Shown: one piece after another, positions 26,292 through 39,890 of the stretch
Position numbering within the stretch: the stretch's first letter is position 1
Layout: every line of letters starts with the position of its first letter
Source of the DNA: Hydractinia symbiolongicarpus
Lineage: Eukaryota; Cnidaria; Hydrozoa; Anthoathecata; Hydractiniidae
Assembly (NCBI RefSeq): GCF_029227915.1
Contig: NC_079877.1
Location: 7,690,001 to 7,754,000 of the forward strand
Direction of reading: 5' to 3'
DNA: 64,000 bases
The notes under the pieces: model-generated
Databases searched by the model: none
Seen by the model: only the letters and a program-made list of their open reading frames with translations
Told to the model about the DNA's origin: nothing
Made by a program: the position numbers and the translations under genes

Positions 26292-28151
26292 AATTTGACA
26301 TGATTGCTGGAACTCAGCGATTACATTAGGCTCTGTGGTAGCGTTTTATTTAAAAATTTAGGTAAATAAGATTTTCTTACTGTGGGACCAATCCTGGCCG
26401 TTAGCACGAACTGAAGAAATAAAGACATTCTCAAAAACTACATTTCATTGATTTCTTGGCGGTATAATTCCGTTTGAGTTACAACGGTTGCGTCACATAT
26501 TCGTACCAGCATGTATTTAACGAAAGTATTCGGATATTACTAGGTTGCATTGATTTTAACTGTGAAACGTTTGACTGTGCGACTTATATGAACTGATTTT
26601 GGACTTTGACCTTATAAATGTTATAAGTGAGACAATTGGACGCCAAGAAATAACATTCTTCTTAATTTGACATGATTGCCGGAACTCAGCGATTACACTG
26701 GACCCTGTGGTAGCGATCCATTTAAAAATTTAGATAAATAAGTCATTTTTACTGTGGGACCAATCATAGCCGTTAGCGCGCACTGAAGATATAGAGACAG
26801 TTTAAAAACTCCATTTCATTGACTTTCTAACAGTGTCAATCCGTTTGAGTAACAACAGTTGCGTCACACATTCGTACCAACATGTATTTAGCGAAAGTAT
26901 TCGGATATTACTAGGTTGCATCGCTTTTAACTGTGAAACGTTTGACTGTGCGACTTAAATGAACTGATTTTGGACTTTGACCTTATAAATGTTATAAGTG
27001 AGACAATTGGACGCCAAGAAATAACATTCTTCTTAATTTGACATGATTGCTGGAACTCAGCGATTACACTGGGCGCTGTGGTAGCGCTTTATTTAAAAAT
27101 TAAGATAAATAAGTCTTTTTTTAATGTGGGACCAATCCTAGCCGTTATTGCGCGCTGAAGAAATAGAGACAGTTTCAAAAACCACATTTCATTGACTTTC
27201 TAACGGTGTCAATCCGTTTGAGTTACAACAGTTGCGTCACATATTCGTACCAAAATGTATTTAGTGATTTTCTTCGGATAATACTAAGTTGTATCGCTTT
27301 TAACAGTGAAACTATTGACTGTGGTAATTATTTGAACTGATTCAGGACTGTGACCTTATAAATGTGATAAATGAGGCAATAGGTCTTCAAGGAATATCAT
27401 TCTTCTTAATTTGACATGATTGCTGGAATTCAGCGATTACATTAGGCTCTGTGGTAGCCCTTGTTTAAAAATTTAGATAAATAAGTCATTTTTTACTGTG
27501 GGACCAATCCTAGCCGTTAGTTCGCGCTGAAGAAATAGAGACAGCTTCAAAAAGTACATTTCATTGACTTTCTAACGGTGTCAATCCGTTTGAGTTACAA
27601 CGGTTGGGTCACATATTCCAACCAACATGTATTTAGCGATATTTTTCTGATATTACTAGGTTGCATCGCTTCAAACAGTGAAACGATTGACTGTGGGACT
27701 TAATTGAACTAACTTTGGACTGTGACCTTATAAGTGTGATAAATGAGACAATTGGACTCCAGGAAAGAACATTCTTCTTAATTTGACATGATTGCCGGAA
27801 CTCAGCGATTACACTGGACCCTGTCGTAGCGATTCATTAAAAATTTAGATAAATAAGTCATTTTTACTGTGGGACCAATCCTAGCCGTTAGCGCGCGCTG
27901 AAGATATAGAGACAGTTTCAAAAACTCCATTTCATTGACTTTCTAACGGTGTCAATCCGTTTGAGTTACAGCGGTTGCGTCACACATTCGTACCAACATG
28001 TTATTAGTGATTTTTTTCCGATATCACTAAGTTGTATCGCTTTCAACAGTGAAACGATTGACTGTGGGACTTAATTGAACTGATTTTAAACTTTGACCTT
28101 ATAAATGTGATAAATGAGTCATTTTGACTACAAGAAATGATATTATTTGTA
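26292..28151 (+). repeat. HOR 5-mer (about 1859 bp), copy B
   Basis: Landmarks 26502, 26873, 27246, 27618, 27989, each 1859 bp after its partner. Similarity ends near 28200, where GTAGCCCTTTTATT replaces GTAGCGTTTTATT. Private changes include CATGTTATTAGTG near 27998 and CTGTCGTAG near 27832. Confidence 0.88.
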
Positions 28152-28631
28152 ATTTGACATGATTGCTGGAACTCAGCGATTACATTAGGCTCTGTGGTAG
28201 CCCTTTTATTAAAAATTTAGATAAATAAGTCATTTTTTACTGTGGGACAAATCCTAGCCGTTAGCGCGCGCTGAAGAAATAGAGACAGTTTTAAAAACTC
28301 CATTTCATTGACTTTCTAACGGTGTCAATCCGTTTGAGTTACAACGGTTGCGTCACACATTCGTACCAACATGTATTTAGCGATATTTTTCTGATATTAC
28401 TAGGTTGCATCGCTTCTAACAGTGAAACGATTGACTGTGGGACTTAATAGAACTAACTTTGGACTGTGACCTCATAAGTGTGATAAATGAGACAATTGGA
28501 CTCCAAGAAAGGACATTCTTCTTAATTTGACATGATTGCCGGAACTCAGCGATTACACCGGACCCTGTGGTAGCGATTCATTTAAAAATTTAGATAAATA
28601 AGTCATTTATTACTGTGGAAACAATCCTAGC

Positions 28632-29315
28632 CGTTATCGCGCGCTGAAGAAGTAGAGACAGCTTCAAAAAGTACATTTCATTGACTTTTTCAAGGTGTCA
28701 ATCCGTTTGAGTTACAACGGTTGCGTCACACATTCGTACCAACATGTATTTAGTGATATTTTTCCGATATTACTAAGTTGTATCGCTTTCAACAGTGAAA
28801 CGCTTGACTGTGGGACTTAGTTGAACTGATTTTGGACTTTGGCCTTATAAATTGGATAAATGAGTCATTTTGACTACAAGAAATGACATTCTTCTTAGTT
28901 TGACATGATTGCTGGAACTCAGCGATTACACTGGGCGCTGTGGTAAGGCTTTATATAAAAATTAAGATGAATAAGTCATTTTTTACTGTGGGACCAATCC
29001 TAGCCGTTAGTTTGCGCTGAAGAAGTAGAGACAGCTTCAAAAAGTACATTTCATTGACTTTTTCAAGGTGTCAATCCGTTTGAGTTACAACGGTTGCGTC
29101 ACACATTCGTACCAACATGTATTTAGTGATATTTTTCCGATATTACTAAGTTGTATCGCTTTCAACAGTGAAACGCTTGACTGTGGGACTTAGTTGAACT
29201 GATTTTGGACTTTGGCCTTATAAATTGGATAAATGAGTCATTTTGACTACAAGAAATGACATTCTTCTTAGTTTGACATGATTGCTGGAACTCAGCGATT
29301 ACACTGGGCGCTGTG
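28632..29315 (+). repeat. Single-monomer tandem duplication (373 bp)
   Basis: Units 28735 and 29108 share GACTTTTTCAAGGTGTC upstream, GAAACGCTTGACTG, TTTGGCCTTATAAATTGG and GAGTCATTTTGACTAC. They diverge after GCTGTGGTAA: AGGCTTTATATAAAA in the first, CGCTTTATTTAAAA in the second. The TTTTTCAAGG variant recurs once more near 35398. Confidence 0.82.
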
Positions 29316-31679
29316 GTAACGCTTTATTTAAAAATTAAGATAAATAAGTCATTTTGTACTGTGGGACCAATCCTAGCCGTTATCGCGCGCTGAAGAAATA
29401 GAGACATTTTCAAAAACTACATTTCATTGACTTTCTAACGGTGTCAATAAGTTTGAGTTAGAACGGTTGCGTCACATAATCGTACCAGCATGTATTTAGT
29501 GATTTTCTTCCGATATTACTAAGTTGTATCGCTTTCAACAGAGAAACAATTGGCTGTGGGACTTAATTGAACTGATTTTGAACTTTGACCTTATAAATGT
29601 AATAAATGAGCCATTATGACTAGAAGAAATAACATTCTCCTTAATTTGACATGATTGCTGGAACTCAGCGATTACACTATGCGCTGTGGTAGCGCTTTGT
29701 TTAAAAGTTAAGATAAATAAGTCATTTATTACGGTGGAACCAATCCTAGCCGTTATCGCACGCTGAAGAAATAGAGACAGTTTCAAAAACTACATTTCAT
29801 TGACTTTCTAACGGTGTCAATCCGTTTGAGTTAAAACGGTTGTGTCACATATTCGTACCAGCATGTATTTAGTGATTTTCTTCCGATATTACTAAGTTGT
29901 ATCGCTTTCAACAGAAAAACGATTGACTGTGAAACTTAATTGAACTGATTTTGGACTTTGACCTTATAAATGTAATAAATGAGCCATTATGACTAGAAGA
30001 AATAACATTCTTCTTAGTTTGACATGATTGCTGGAACTCAGCGATTACACTGGGCGCTGTGGTAACGCTTTATTTAAAAATTAAGATAAATAAGTCATTT
30101 TGTACTGTTGGACCAATCCTAGCCGTTACCGCGCGCTGATTAAATAGAGACAGTTTCAAAAACTACATTTCATTGACTTTCTAACGGTGTCAATCCGTTT
30201 GAGTTAGAACGGTTGCGTCACATAATCGTACCAGCATGTATATAGTGATTTTCTTCCGATATTACTAAGTTGTATTGCTTTTAACTGTGAAACGATTGAC
30301 TGTGCGACTTAATTGAACTGATTTGGAACTTTGACCTTATAAATATTATAAGTGAGACAATTGGACACCAAGAAATACCATTCTTCTTAATTTGACATGA
30401 TTGGTGGAACTAAGCGTATACACTGGACCCTGTAGTAGCGATTCATTTAAAAATTTAGATAAAGAAGTCATTTTTACTGTGGGACCAATCCTAGCCGTTA
30501 GCGCGCGCTGAAGATATAGAGATAGTTTCAAAAACTCCATTTCATTGACTTTCTAACGGTGTCAATCCGTTTGAGTTAGAACGGTTGCTTCACATAATCG
30601 TACCAACATGTATTTAGTGATTTTCTTCCGATATTACTAAGTTGTATCGCTTTCAACAGAGAAACGATTGACTGTGGCACTTAATTGAACTGATTTTTGA
30701 CTTTGACCTTACAAATGTAATAAATGAGCCATTTTGACTAGAAGAAATAACATTCTCCTTAATTTGACATGATTGCTGGAACTCAGCGATTACACTATGC
30801 GCTGTGGTAGCGCTTTGTTTAAAAGTTAAGATAAATAAGTCATTTATTACGGTGGAAACAATCCTAGCCGTTATTGCACGCTGAAGAAATAGAGACTGTT
30901 TCAAAAACTACATTTCATTGACTTTCTAACGGTGTCAATCCGTTTGAGTTACAACGGTTGCGTCACATATTCGTACCAACGTGTATTTAGCGAAAGTATT
31001 CTGATATTACTAGGTTGCATCGCTTTTAACTGTGAAACGTTTGACTGTGCGACTTAATTGAACTGATTTTGGACTTTGACCTTATAAATGTTACAAGTGA
31101 GACAATTGGACTCCAAGAAATGACATTCTTCTTAATTTGACATGATTGCTGGAACTCAGCGATTACACTGGGCGCTGTGGTAGCGCTTTATTTAAAAATT
31201 AAGATAAATAAGTCTTTTTTTACTGTTGGACCAATCCTAGCAGATATCGCGCGCTGAAGAAATAGAGACAGTTTCAAAACCACATTTCATTGACTTTCTA
31301 ACGGTGTCAATGCGTTTGAGTTACAACGGTTGTGTCACATAATCGTACCATCATGTATTTAGTGATTTTCTTCCGATATTACTAAGTTGTATCGCTTTTA
31401 ACAGTGAAACGATTGACTGTGGGATTTATTTGAACTGATTCAGGACGTTGACCTTATAAATGTACTAAATGAGCCATTATGACTAGAGGAAATAACATTC
31501 TCCTTAATTTGACATAATTGCTGGAACTCAGCGATTACACTGGGCGCTGTGGTAGCGCTTTGTTTAAAAGTTAAGATAAATAAGTCATTTATTACTGTGG
31601 AAACAATCCTAGCCGTTATCGCACGCTGAAGAAATCGAGACAGTTTCAAAAACTACATTTCATTGACTTTCTAACGGTG

Positions 31680-32425
31680 TCAATCCGTTTGAGTTACAAC
31701 GGTTGCGTCACATATTTGTACCAACATGTATTTAGTGATTTCCTTCCGATATTACTAAGTTGTATCGCTTTTAACAGTGAAACGATTGACCGTGGGAATT
31801 ATTTCAATTGATTCTGGACTGTGACCTTAAAAATGTGAATAATGCGCCAATTGGTCTCCAAGGAAAAACATTTTTCTTAATTTGTCATGATTGCTGGAAC
31901 TCAGCGATTACACTGGGCGCTGTGGTAAGGCTTTATTTAAAAATTAAGATGAATAAGTCATTTTTTACTGTGGGACCAATCCTAGCCGTTAGTTTGCGCT
32001 GAAGAAGTAGAGACAGCTTCAAAAAGTACATTTCATTGACTTTCTCACGGTGTCAATCCGTTTGAATTAAAACGGTTGCGTCACATATTTGTACCAACAT
32101 GTTTTTAGTGATTTCCTTCCGATATTACTAAGTTGTATCGCTTTTAACAGTGAAACGATTGACCGTGGGAATTATTTCAATTGATTCTGGACTGTGACCT
32201 TAAAAATGTGAATAATGCGCCAATTGGTCTCCAAGGAATAACATTTTTCTTATATTGTCATGATTGCTGGAACTCAGTGATTACACTGGGCGCTGTGGTA
32301 AGGCTTTATTTAAAAATTAAGATGAATAAGTCATTTTTTACTGTGGGACCAATCCTAGCCGTTAGTTTGCGCTGAAGAAGTAGAGACAGCTTCAAAAAGT
32401 ACATTTAATTGACTTTCTCACGGTG
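31680..32425 (+). repeat. Single-monomer tandem duplication (373 bp)
   Basis: Units 31717 and 32090 both have TATTTGTACC in place of TATTCGTACC, GGGAATTATTTCAATTGATT, CCTTAAAAATGTGAATAATG and GTAAGGCTTTATTT. A handful of substitutions separate them (CATGTTTTTAG and TTATATTGTC in the second). The matching plus-strand open frames at 31808-32002 and 32181-32375 follow from this and are not treated as genes. Confidence 0.82.
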
Positions 32426-33109
32426 TCAATCCGTTTGAGTTACAACGATTGCGTCACACATTCGTACCAACATGTATTTAGTGATATTTTTCCAATGTTA
32501 CTAAGTTGTATCGCTTTCAACAGTGAAACGATTGACTGTGGGATTTAGTTGAACTGATTTTGGACTTTGACCTTATAAATGTAATAAATGAGTCATTTTG
32601 ACTACAAGAAATGACATTCTTCTTAGTTTGACATGATTGCTGGAACTCAGCGATTACACTGGGCGCTGTGGTAACGCTTTATTTAAAAATTAAGATAAAT
32701 AAGTCATTTTGTACTGTGGGACCAATCCTAGCCGTTATCGCGAGCTGAAGAAATAGAGACAGTTTCAAAAACTACATTTCATTGACTTTCTAACGGTGTC
32801 GATCCGTTTGAATTAAAACGGTTGCGTCACATATTCGTACCAACATGTATTTAGCGAAAGTATTCGGATATTACTAGGTTGCATTGCTTTTAATTGTGAA
32901 ACGTTTGGCTGTGCGACTTAATTGAACTGATTTTGGACTTTGACCTTATAAATGTGATAAATGAGTCATTTTGACTACAAGAAATGACATTCTTCTTAGT
33001 TTGACATGATTGCTGGAACTCAGCGATTACACTGGGCGCTGTGGTAACGCTTTATTTAAAAATTAAGATAAATAAGTCATTTTGTACTGTGTGACCAATC
33101 CTAGCCGTT

Positions 33110-35055
33110 ATCGCGCGCTGAAGAAATAGAGACAGTTTCAAAAACTACATTTCATTGACTTTCTAACGGTGTCAATCCGTTTGAGTTAAAACGGTTGCGT
33201 CACATAATCGTACCAGCATGTATTTAGTGATTTTCCTCCGATATTACTAAGTTGTATCGCTTTCAACAGAGAAACGATTGACTGTGAAACTTAATTGAAC
33301 TGATTTTGGACTTTGACCTTATAAATGTAATAAATGAGCCATTATGACTAGAAGAAATAACATTCTCCCTAATTTGACATGATTGCTGGAACTCAGCGAT
33401 TACACTGGGCGCTGTGGTAGCGCTTTGTTTAAAAGTTAAGATAAATAAGTCATTTATTACTGTGGAAACAATCCTAGCCGTTATCGCACCCTGAAGAAAT
33501 AGAGACAGTTTCAAAAACTACATTTCATTGACTTTCTAACGGTGTCAATCCGTTTGAATTAAAACGTTTGCGTCACACAATCGTACCAACATGTATTTAG
33601 TGATATTTTTCCGATATTACTAAGTTGTATCGCTTTCAACAGTGAAACGATTGACTGTGGGACTTAGTTGAACTGATTTCGGACTTTGACCTTATAAATG
33701 TGATAAATGAGTCATTTTGACTACAAGAAATGACATTCTTCTTAGTTTGACATGATTGCTGGAACTCAGCGATTACACTGGGCGCTGTGGTAACGCTTTA
33801 TTTAAAAATTAAGATAAATAAATCATTTTAACTGTGGGACTAATACTAGCCGTTATCGCGCGCTGAAGATTTAGAGACAGTTTCAAAAACTACATTTCAT
33901 TGACTTTCTAACGGTGTCAATCCGTTTGAGTTAAAACGGTTGCGTCACATAATCGTACCAGCATGTATTTAGTGATTTTCTTCCGATATTACTAAGTTGT
34001 ATTGCTTTCAACAGAGAAACGATTGACTTTGAAACTTAATTGAACTGATTTTGGACTTTGACCTTATAAATGTAATAAATGAGCCATTATGACTAGAAGA
34101 AATAACATTCTCCTTAATTTGACATGATTGCTGGAACTCAGCGATTACACTGGGCGCTGTGGTAGCGCTTTGTTTAAAAGTTAAGATAAATAAGTCATTT
34201 ATTACTGTGGAAACAATCCTAGCCGTTATCGCACCCTGAAGAAATAGAGACAGTTTCAAAAACTACATTTCATTGACTTTCTAACGGTGTCAATCCGTTT
34301 GAATTAAAACGTTTGCGTCACACAATCGTACCAACATGTATTTAGTGATATTTTTCCGATATTACTAAGTTGTATCGCTTTCAACAGTGAAACGATTGAC
34401 TGTGGGACTTAGTTGAACTGATTTCGGACTTTGACCTTATAAATGTGATAAATGAGTCATTTTGACTACAAGAAATGACATTCTTCTTAGTTTGACATGA
34501 TTGCTGGAACTCAGCGATTACACTGGGCGCTGTGGTAACGCTTTATATAAAAATTAAGATAAATAAATCATTTTAACTGTGGGACCAATACTAGCCGTTA
34601 TCGCGCGCTGAAGAAATAGAGACAGTTTCAAAAACTACATTTCATTGACTTTCTAACGGTGTCAATCCGTTTGAGTTAAAACGGTTGCGTCACATAATCG
34701 TACCAGCATGTATTTAGTGATTTTCTTCCGATATTACTAAGTTGTATTGCTTTCAACAGAGAAACGATTGACTTTGAAACTTAATTGAACTGATTTTGGA
34801 CTTTGACCTTATAAATGTAATAAATGAGCCATTATGACTAGAAGAAATAACATTCTCCTTAATTTGACATGATTGCTGGAACTCAGCGATTACACTGGGC
34901 GCTGTGGTAGCGCTTTGTTTAAAAGTTAAGATAAATAAGTCATTTATTACTGTGGAAACAATCCTAGCCGTTATCGCACCCTGAAGAAATAGAGACAGTT
35001 TCAAAAACTACATTTCATTGACTTTCTAACGGTGTCAATCCGTTTGAATTAAAAC
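33110..35055 (+). repeat. Dimer HOR (745 bp), about 2.6 copies
   Basis: Landmarks 33209/33582, 33954/34327 and 34699 alternate alpha units (CCAGCATG, 3' type GCTTTGTTTAAAAGTTAAG with ATCGCACCCTGAAG) and units with CACACAATCG, GTGATATTTTTCC and GATTTCGGAC. Copies 2 and 3 share GACTTTGAAACTTAATT and TTGTATTGC, which copy 1 lacks, so they are the most recent pair. The pattern breaks at 35072, where a beta unit replaces the second partner. Confidence 0.87.
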
Positions 35056-36420
35056 GGTTGCGTCACATATTCGTACCAACATGTATTTAGCGAAAGTATT
35101 CGGATATTACTAGGTTGCATCGCTTTTAACTGTGAAACGTTTGGCTGTGCGACTTAATTGAACTGCTTTTGGACTTTGACCTTATAAATGTTGTAAGTGA
35201 GACAATTGGACTCCAAGAAATAACATTCTTCTTAATTTGACATAATTGCTGGAACTCAGCGATTACACTGGGCGCTGTGGTAAGGCTTTATTTAAAAATT
35301 AAGATGAATAAGTCATTTTTTACTGTGGGACCAATCCTAGCCGTTAGTTTGCGCTGAAGAAGTAGAGACAGCTTCAAAAAGTACATTTCATTGACTTTTT
35401 CAAGGTGTCAATCCGTTTGAGTTACAACGGTTGCGTCACACATTCCTACCAACATGTATTTAGTGATATTTTCCGATATTACTAAGTTGTATCGCTTTCA
35501 ACAGTGAAACGCTTGACTGTGGGACTTAGTTGAACTGATTTTGGACTTTGACCTTATAAATGTGATAAATGAGTCATTTTGACTACAAGAAATGACATTC
35601 TTCTTAGTTTGACATGATTGCTGGAACTCAGCGATTACACTGGGCGCTGTGGTAACGCTTTATTTAAAAATTAAGATAAATAAGTCATTTGGTACTGTGG
35701 GACCAATCCTAGCCGTTATCGCGCGCTGAAGAAATAGAGACAGTTTCAAAAACTACATTTCATTGACTTTCTAACGGTTTCAACCCGTTTGAGTTAAAAC
35801 GGTTGCGTCACATAATCGTACCAGCATGTATTTAGTGATTTTCTTCCGTTATTACTAAGTTGTATCGCTTTCAACAGAGAAACGATTGACTGTGAAACTT
35901 AATTGAACTGATTTTGGACTTTGACCTTATAAATGTAATAAATGAGCCATTATGACTAGAAGAAATAACATTCTCCTTAATTTGACATGATTGCTGGAAC
36001 TCAGCGATTACACTGGGCGCTGTGGTAGCGCTTTGTTTAAAAGTTAAGATAAATAAGTCATTTATTACTGTGGAAACAATCCTAGCCGTTATCGCACCCT
36101 GAAGAAATAGAGACAGTTTCAAAAACTACATTTCATTGACTTTTAACGGTGTCAATCCGTTTGAATTAAAACGGTTGCGTCACACATTCGTACCAACATG
36201 TATTTAGTGATATTTTTCCGATATTACTAAGTTGTATCGCTTTCAACAGTGAAACGATTGACTGTGGGACTTAGTTGAACTGATTTTGGACTTTGACCTT
36301 ATAAATGTGATGAATGAGTCATTTTGACAACAAGAAATGACATTCTTCTTAGTTTGACATGATTGCTGGAACTCAGCGATTACACTTGGCGCTGTGGTAA
36401 CGCTTTATTTAAAAATTAAG
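35056..36420 (+). repeat. Monomers between dimer and 5-mer HORs
   Basis: Units 35072 (beta), 35445 (landmark CCTACC, preceded by TTTTTCAAGG), 35817 (alpha) and 36189. The 35445 unit resembles 28735 and the 35817/36189 pair resembles the 33209/33582 dimer. The segment looks like a patchwork of the preceding 7 kb. Confidence 0.72.
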
Positions 36421-38284
36421 ATAAATAAGTCATTTATTACGGTGGAAAAAATCCTAGCCGTTATCGCACGCTGAAGAAATAGAGACAGTTTTAAAACCTA
36501 CATTTCATTGACTTTCTAACGGTGTCAATCCGTTTGAGTTAAAACGGTTGCGTCACATATTCGTACCAACATGTATTTAGTGATTTCCTTCCGATAATAC
36601 TAGGTTGCATCGCTTTTAACTGTGAAACGTTTGACTGTGCAACTTAATTGAACTGATTTTGAACTTTGACCTTATAAATGTTATAAGTGAGACAATTGGA
36701 CACCAAGAAATACCATTCTTCTTAATTTGACATGATTGGTGGAACTAAGCGTATAGACTGGACCCTGTGGTAGCGATTCATTTAAAAATTTAGATAAAGA
36801 AGTCATTTTTACTGTGGGACCAATCCTAGCCGTTAACGCGCGCTGAAGATATAGAGATAGTTTCAAAAACTCCATTTCATTGACTTTCTAACGGTGTCAA
36901 TCCGTTTGAGTTAGAACGGTTGCTTCACATAATCGTACCAACATGTATTTAGTGATTTTCTTCCGATATTACTAAGTTGTATCGCTTTCAACAGAGAAAC
37001 GATTGACTGTGGCACTTAATTGAACTGATTTTTGACTTTGACCTTATAAATGTAATAAATGAGCCATTTTGACTAGAAGAAATAACATTCTCCTTAATTT
37101 GACATGATTGCTGGAACTCAGCGATTACACTGTGCGCTGTGGTAGCGCTTTGTTTAAAAGTTAAGATAAATAAGTCATTTATTACGGTGGAAACAATCCT
37201 AGCCGTTATTGCACGCTGAAGAAATAGAGACAGTTTCAAAAACTACATTTCATTGACTTTCTAACGGTGTCAATCCGTTTGAGTTAAAACGGTTGCGTCA
37301 CATAATCGTACCAGCATGTATTTAGTGATTTTCTTCCGATATTACTAAGTTGTATCGCTTTCAACAGAGAAACGATTGACTGTGAGACTTAATTGAACTG
37401 ATTTTGGACTTTGACCTTATAAATGTAATAAATGAGCCATTATGACTAAAAGAAATAACATTCTCCTTAATTTGACATGATTGCTGGAACTCAGCGATTA
37501 CACTGGGCGCTGTGGTAGCGCTTTGTTTAAAAGTTAAGATAAATAAGTCATTTATTACTGTGGAAACAATCCTAGCCGTTATCGCACCCTGAAGAAATAG
37601 AGACAGTTTCAAAAACTACATTTCATTGACTTTCTAACGGTGTCAATCCGTTTGAATTAAAACGGTTGCGTCACACATTCGTACCAACATGTATTTAGTG
37701 ATATTTTTCCGATATTACTAAGTTGTATCGCTTTCAACAGTGAAACGATTGACTGTGGGACTTAGTTGAACTGATTTCGGACTTTGACCTTATAAATGTG
37801 ATAAATGAGTCATTTTGACTACAGGAAATGACATTCTCCTTAGTTTGACATGATTGATGGAACTCACCGATTACACTGGGCGCTGTGGTAACGCTTTGTT
37901 CAAAAGTTAAGATAAATAAGTCATTTATTACGGTGGAAACAATCCTAGCCGTTATCGCACGCTGAAGAAATAGAGACAGTTTTAAAAACTACATTTCATT
38001 GACTTTCTAACGGTGTCAATCCGTTTGAGTTAAAACGGTTGCGTCACATATTCGTACCAACATGTATTTAGTGATTTCCTTCCGATAATAAGAGGTTGCA
38101 TCGCTTTTAACTGTGAAACGTTTGACTGTGCAACTTAATTGAACTGATTTTGAACTTTGACCTTATAAATGTTATAAGTGAGACAATTGGACACCAAGAA
38201 ATACCATTCTTCTTAATTTGACATGATTGGTGGAACTAAGCGTATAGACTGGACCCTGTGGTAGCGCTTTGTTTAAAAGTTAAG
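36421..38284 (+). repeat. HOR 5-mer (1864 bp), copy A
   Basis: Landmarks 36562, 36934, 37307, 37680, 38053. Unit 36562 is a chimera: GTGATTTCCTTCCGATAATA at the start and AGGTTGCATCG, TTTTAACTGTGAAACG from beta afterwards. Unit 36934 has TTGCTTCAC and GACTGTGGCACTT. Unit 38053 is a second, altered copy of the chimera (GATAATAAGAGG), so a 4-mer step of 1491 bp is nested in the 5-mer. Confidence 0.8.
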
Positions 38285-39890
38285 ATAAATATGTCATTTA
38301 TTACGGTGGAAACAATCCTAGCCGTTATCGCACGCTGAAGAAATAGAGACAGTTTTAAAAACTACATTTCATTGACTTTCTAACGGTGTCAATCCGTTTG
38401 AGTTAAAACGGTTGCGTCACATATTCGTACCAACATGTATTTAGTGATTTCCTTCCGATAATACTAGGTTGCATCGCTTTTAACTGTGAAACGTTTGACT
38501 GTGCGACTTAATTGAACTGATTTTGAACTTTGACCTTATAAATGTTATAAGTGAGACAATTGGACACCAAGAAATACCATTCTTCTTATTTTGACATGAT
38601 TGGTGGAACTAAGCGTATAGACTGGACCCTGTGGTAGCGATTCATTTAAAAATTTAGATAAAGAAGTCATTTTTACTGTGGGACCAATCCTAGCCGTTAG
38701 CGCGCGCTGAAGATATAGAGATAGTTTCAAAAACTCCATTTCATTGACTTTCTAACGGTGTCAAACCGTTTGAGTTAGAACGGTTGCTTCACCTTATCGT
38801 ACCAACATGTATTCAGTGATTTTCTTCCGATATTACTAAGTTGTATCGCTTTCAACAGAGAAACGATTGACTGTGGCACTTAATTGAGCTGATTTTTGAC
38901 TTTGACCTTATAAATGTAATAAATGAGCCATTTTGACTAGAAGAAATAACATTCTCCTTAATTTGACATGATTGCTGGAACTCAGCGATTACACTATGCG
39001 CTGTGGTAGCGCTTTGTTTAAAAGTTAAGATAAATAAGTCATTTATTACGGTGGAAACAATCCTACTCGTTATCGCACGCTGAAGAAATAGAGACAGTTT
39101 CAAAAACTACATTTCATTGACTTTCTAACGGTGTCAATCCGTTTGAGTTAAAACGATTGCGTCACATAATCGTACCAGCATGTATTTAGTGATTTTCTTC
39201 CGATATTACTAAGTTGTATCGCTTTCAACAGAGAATTGATTGACTGTGAGACTTAATTGAACTGATTTTGGACTTTGACCTTATAAATGTAATAAATGAG
39301 CCATTATGACTAAAAGAAATAACATTCTCCTTAATTTGACATGATTACTGGAACTCAGCGATTACACTGGGCGCTGTGGTAGCGCTTTGTTTAAAAGTTA
39401 AGATAAATAAGTCATTTATTACTGTGGAAACAATTCTAGCCGTTATCGCAACCTGAAGAAATAGAAACAGTTTCAAAAACTACATTTCATTGACTTTCTA
39501 ACGGTGTCACTCCGTTTGAATTAAAACGGTTGCGTCACACATTCGTACCAACATGTATTTAGTGATAATTTTCCGATATTACTAAGTTGTATCGCTTTCA
39601 TCAGTGAAACGATTGACTGTGGGACTTAGTTGAACTGATTTCGGACTTTGACCTTATAAATGTGATAAATGAGTCATTTTGACTACAGGAAATGACATTC
39701 TTCTTAGTTTGACATGATTGATGGAACTCACCGATTACACTGGGCGCTGTGGTAACGCTTTGTTTAAAAGTTAAGATAAATAAGTCATTTATTACGGTGG
39801 AAACAATCCTAGCCGTTATCGCACGCTGAAGAAATAGAGACAGTTTCAAAAACTACATTTCATTGACTTTCTAACGGTGTCAATCCGGTT
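38285..39890 (+). repeat. HOR 5-mer (1864 bp), copy B, incomplete
   Basis: Landmarks 38426, 38798, 39171, 39544 at 1864 bp from their partners. Shared marks are the chimeric unit, TTGCTTCAC, GGCACTTAATT and the ACAGGAAATGACATTC unit. Differences include ACCTTATCG near 38791 and GAGAATTGATTG near 39231. The match ends near 39890, before an alpha unit that has no counterpart in copy A. Confidence 0.8.

Larger units (their letters stand above)
28152..33109 (+). repeat. Start of the alpha-rich domain, irregular with two monomer duplications
   Basis: Units 28362 (delta relative) to 32836. Most are alpha or mixed. Unit 30227 is chimeric: an alpha start, then TTTTAACTGTGAAACG and the GGACACCAAGAAATACC tail of beta units. 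Unit 32836 begins as beta and ends as a GTAACGCTTT type. Minus-strand open frames at 29535-29786, 30346-30540, 30653-30904 and 31440-31649 are repeat shadows, most opening with TTG. Confidence 0.75.
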
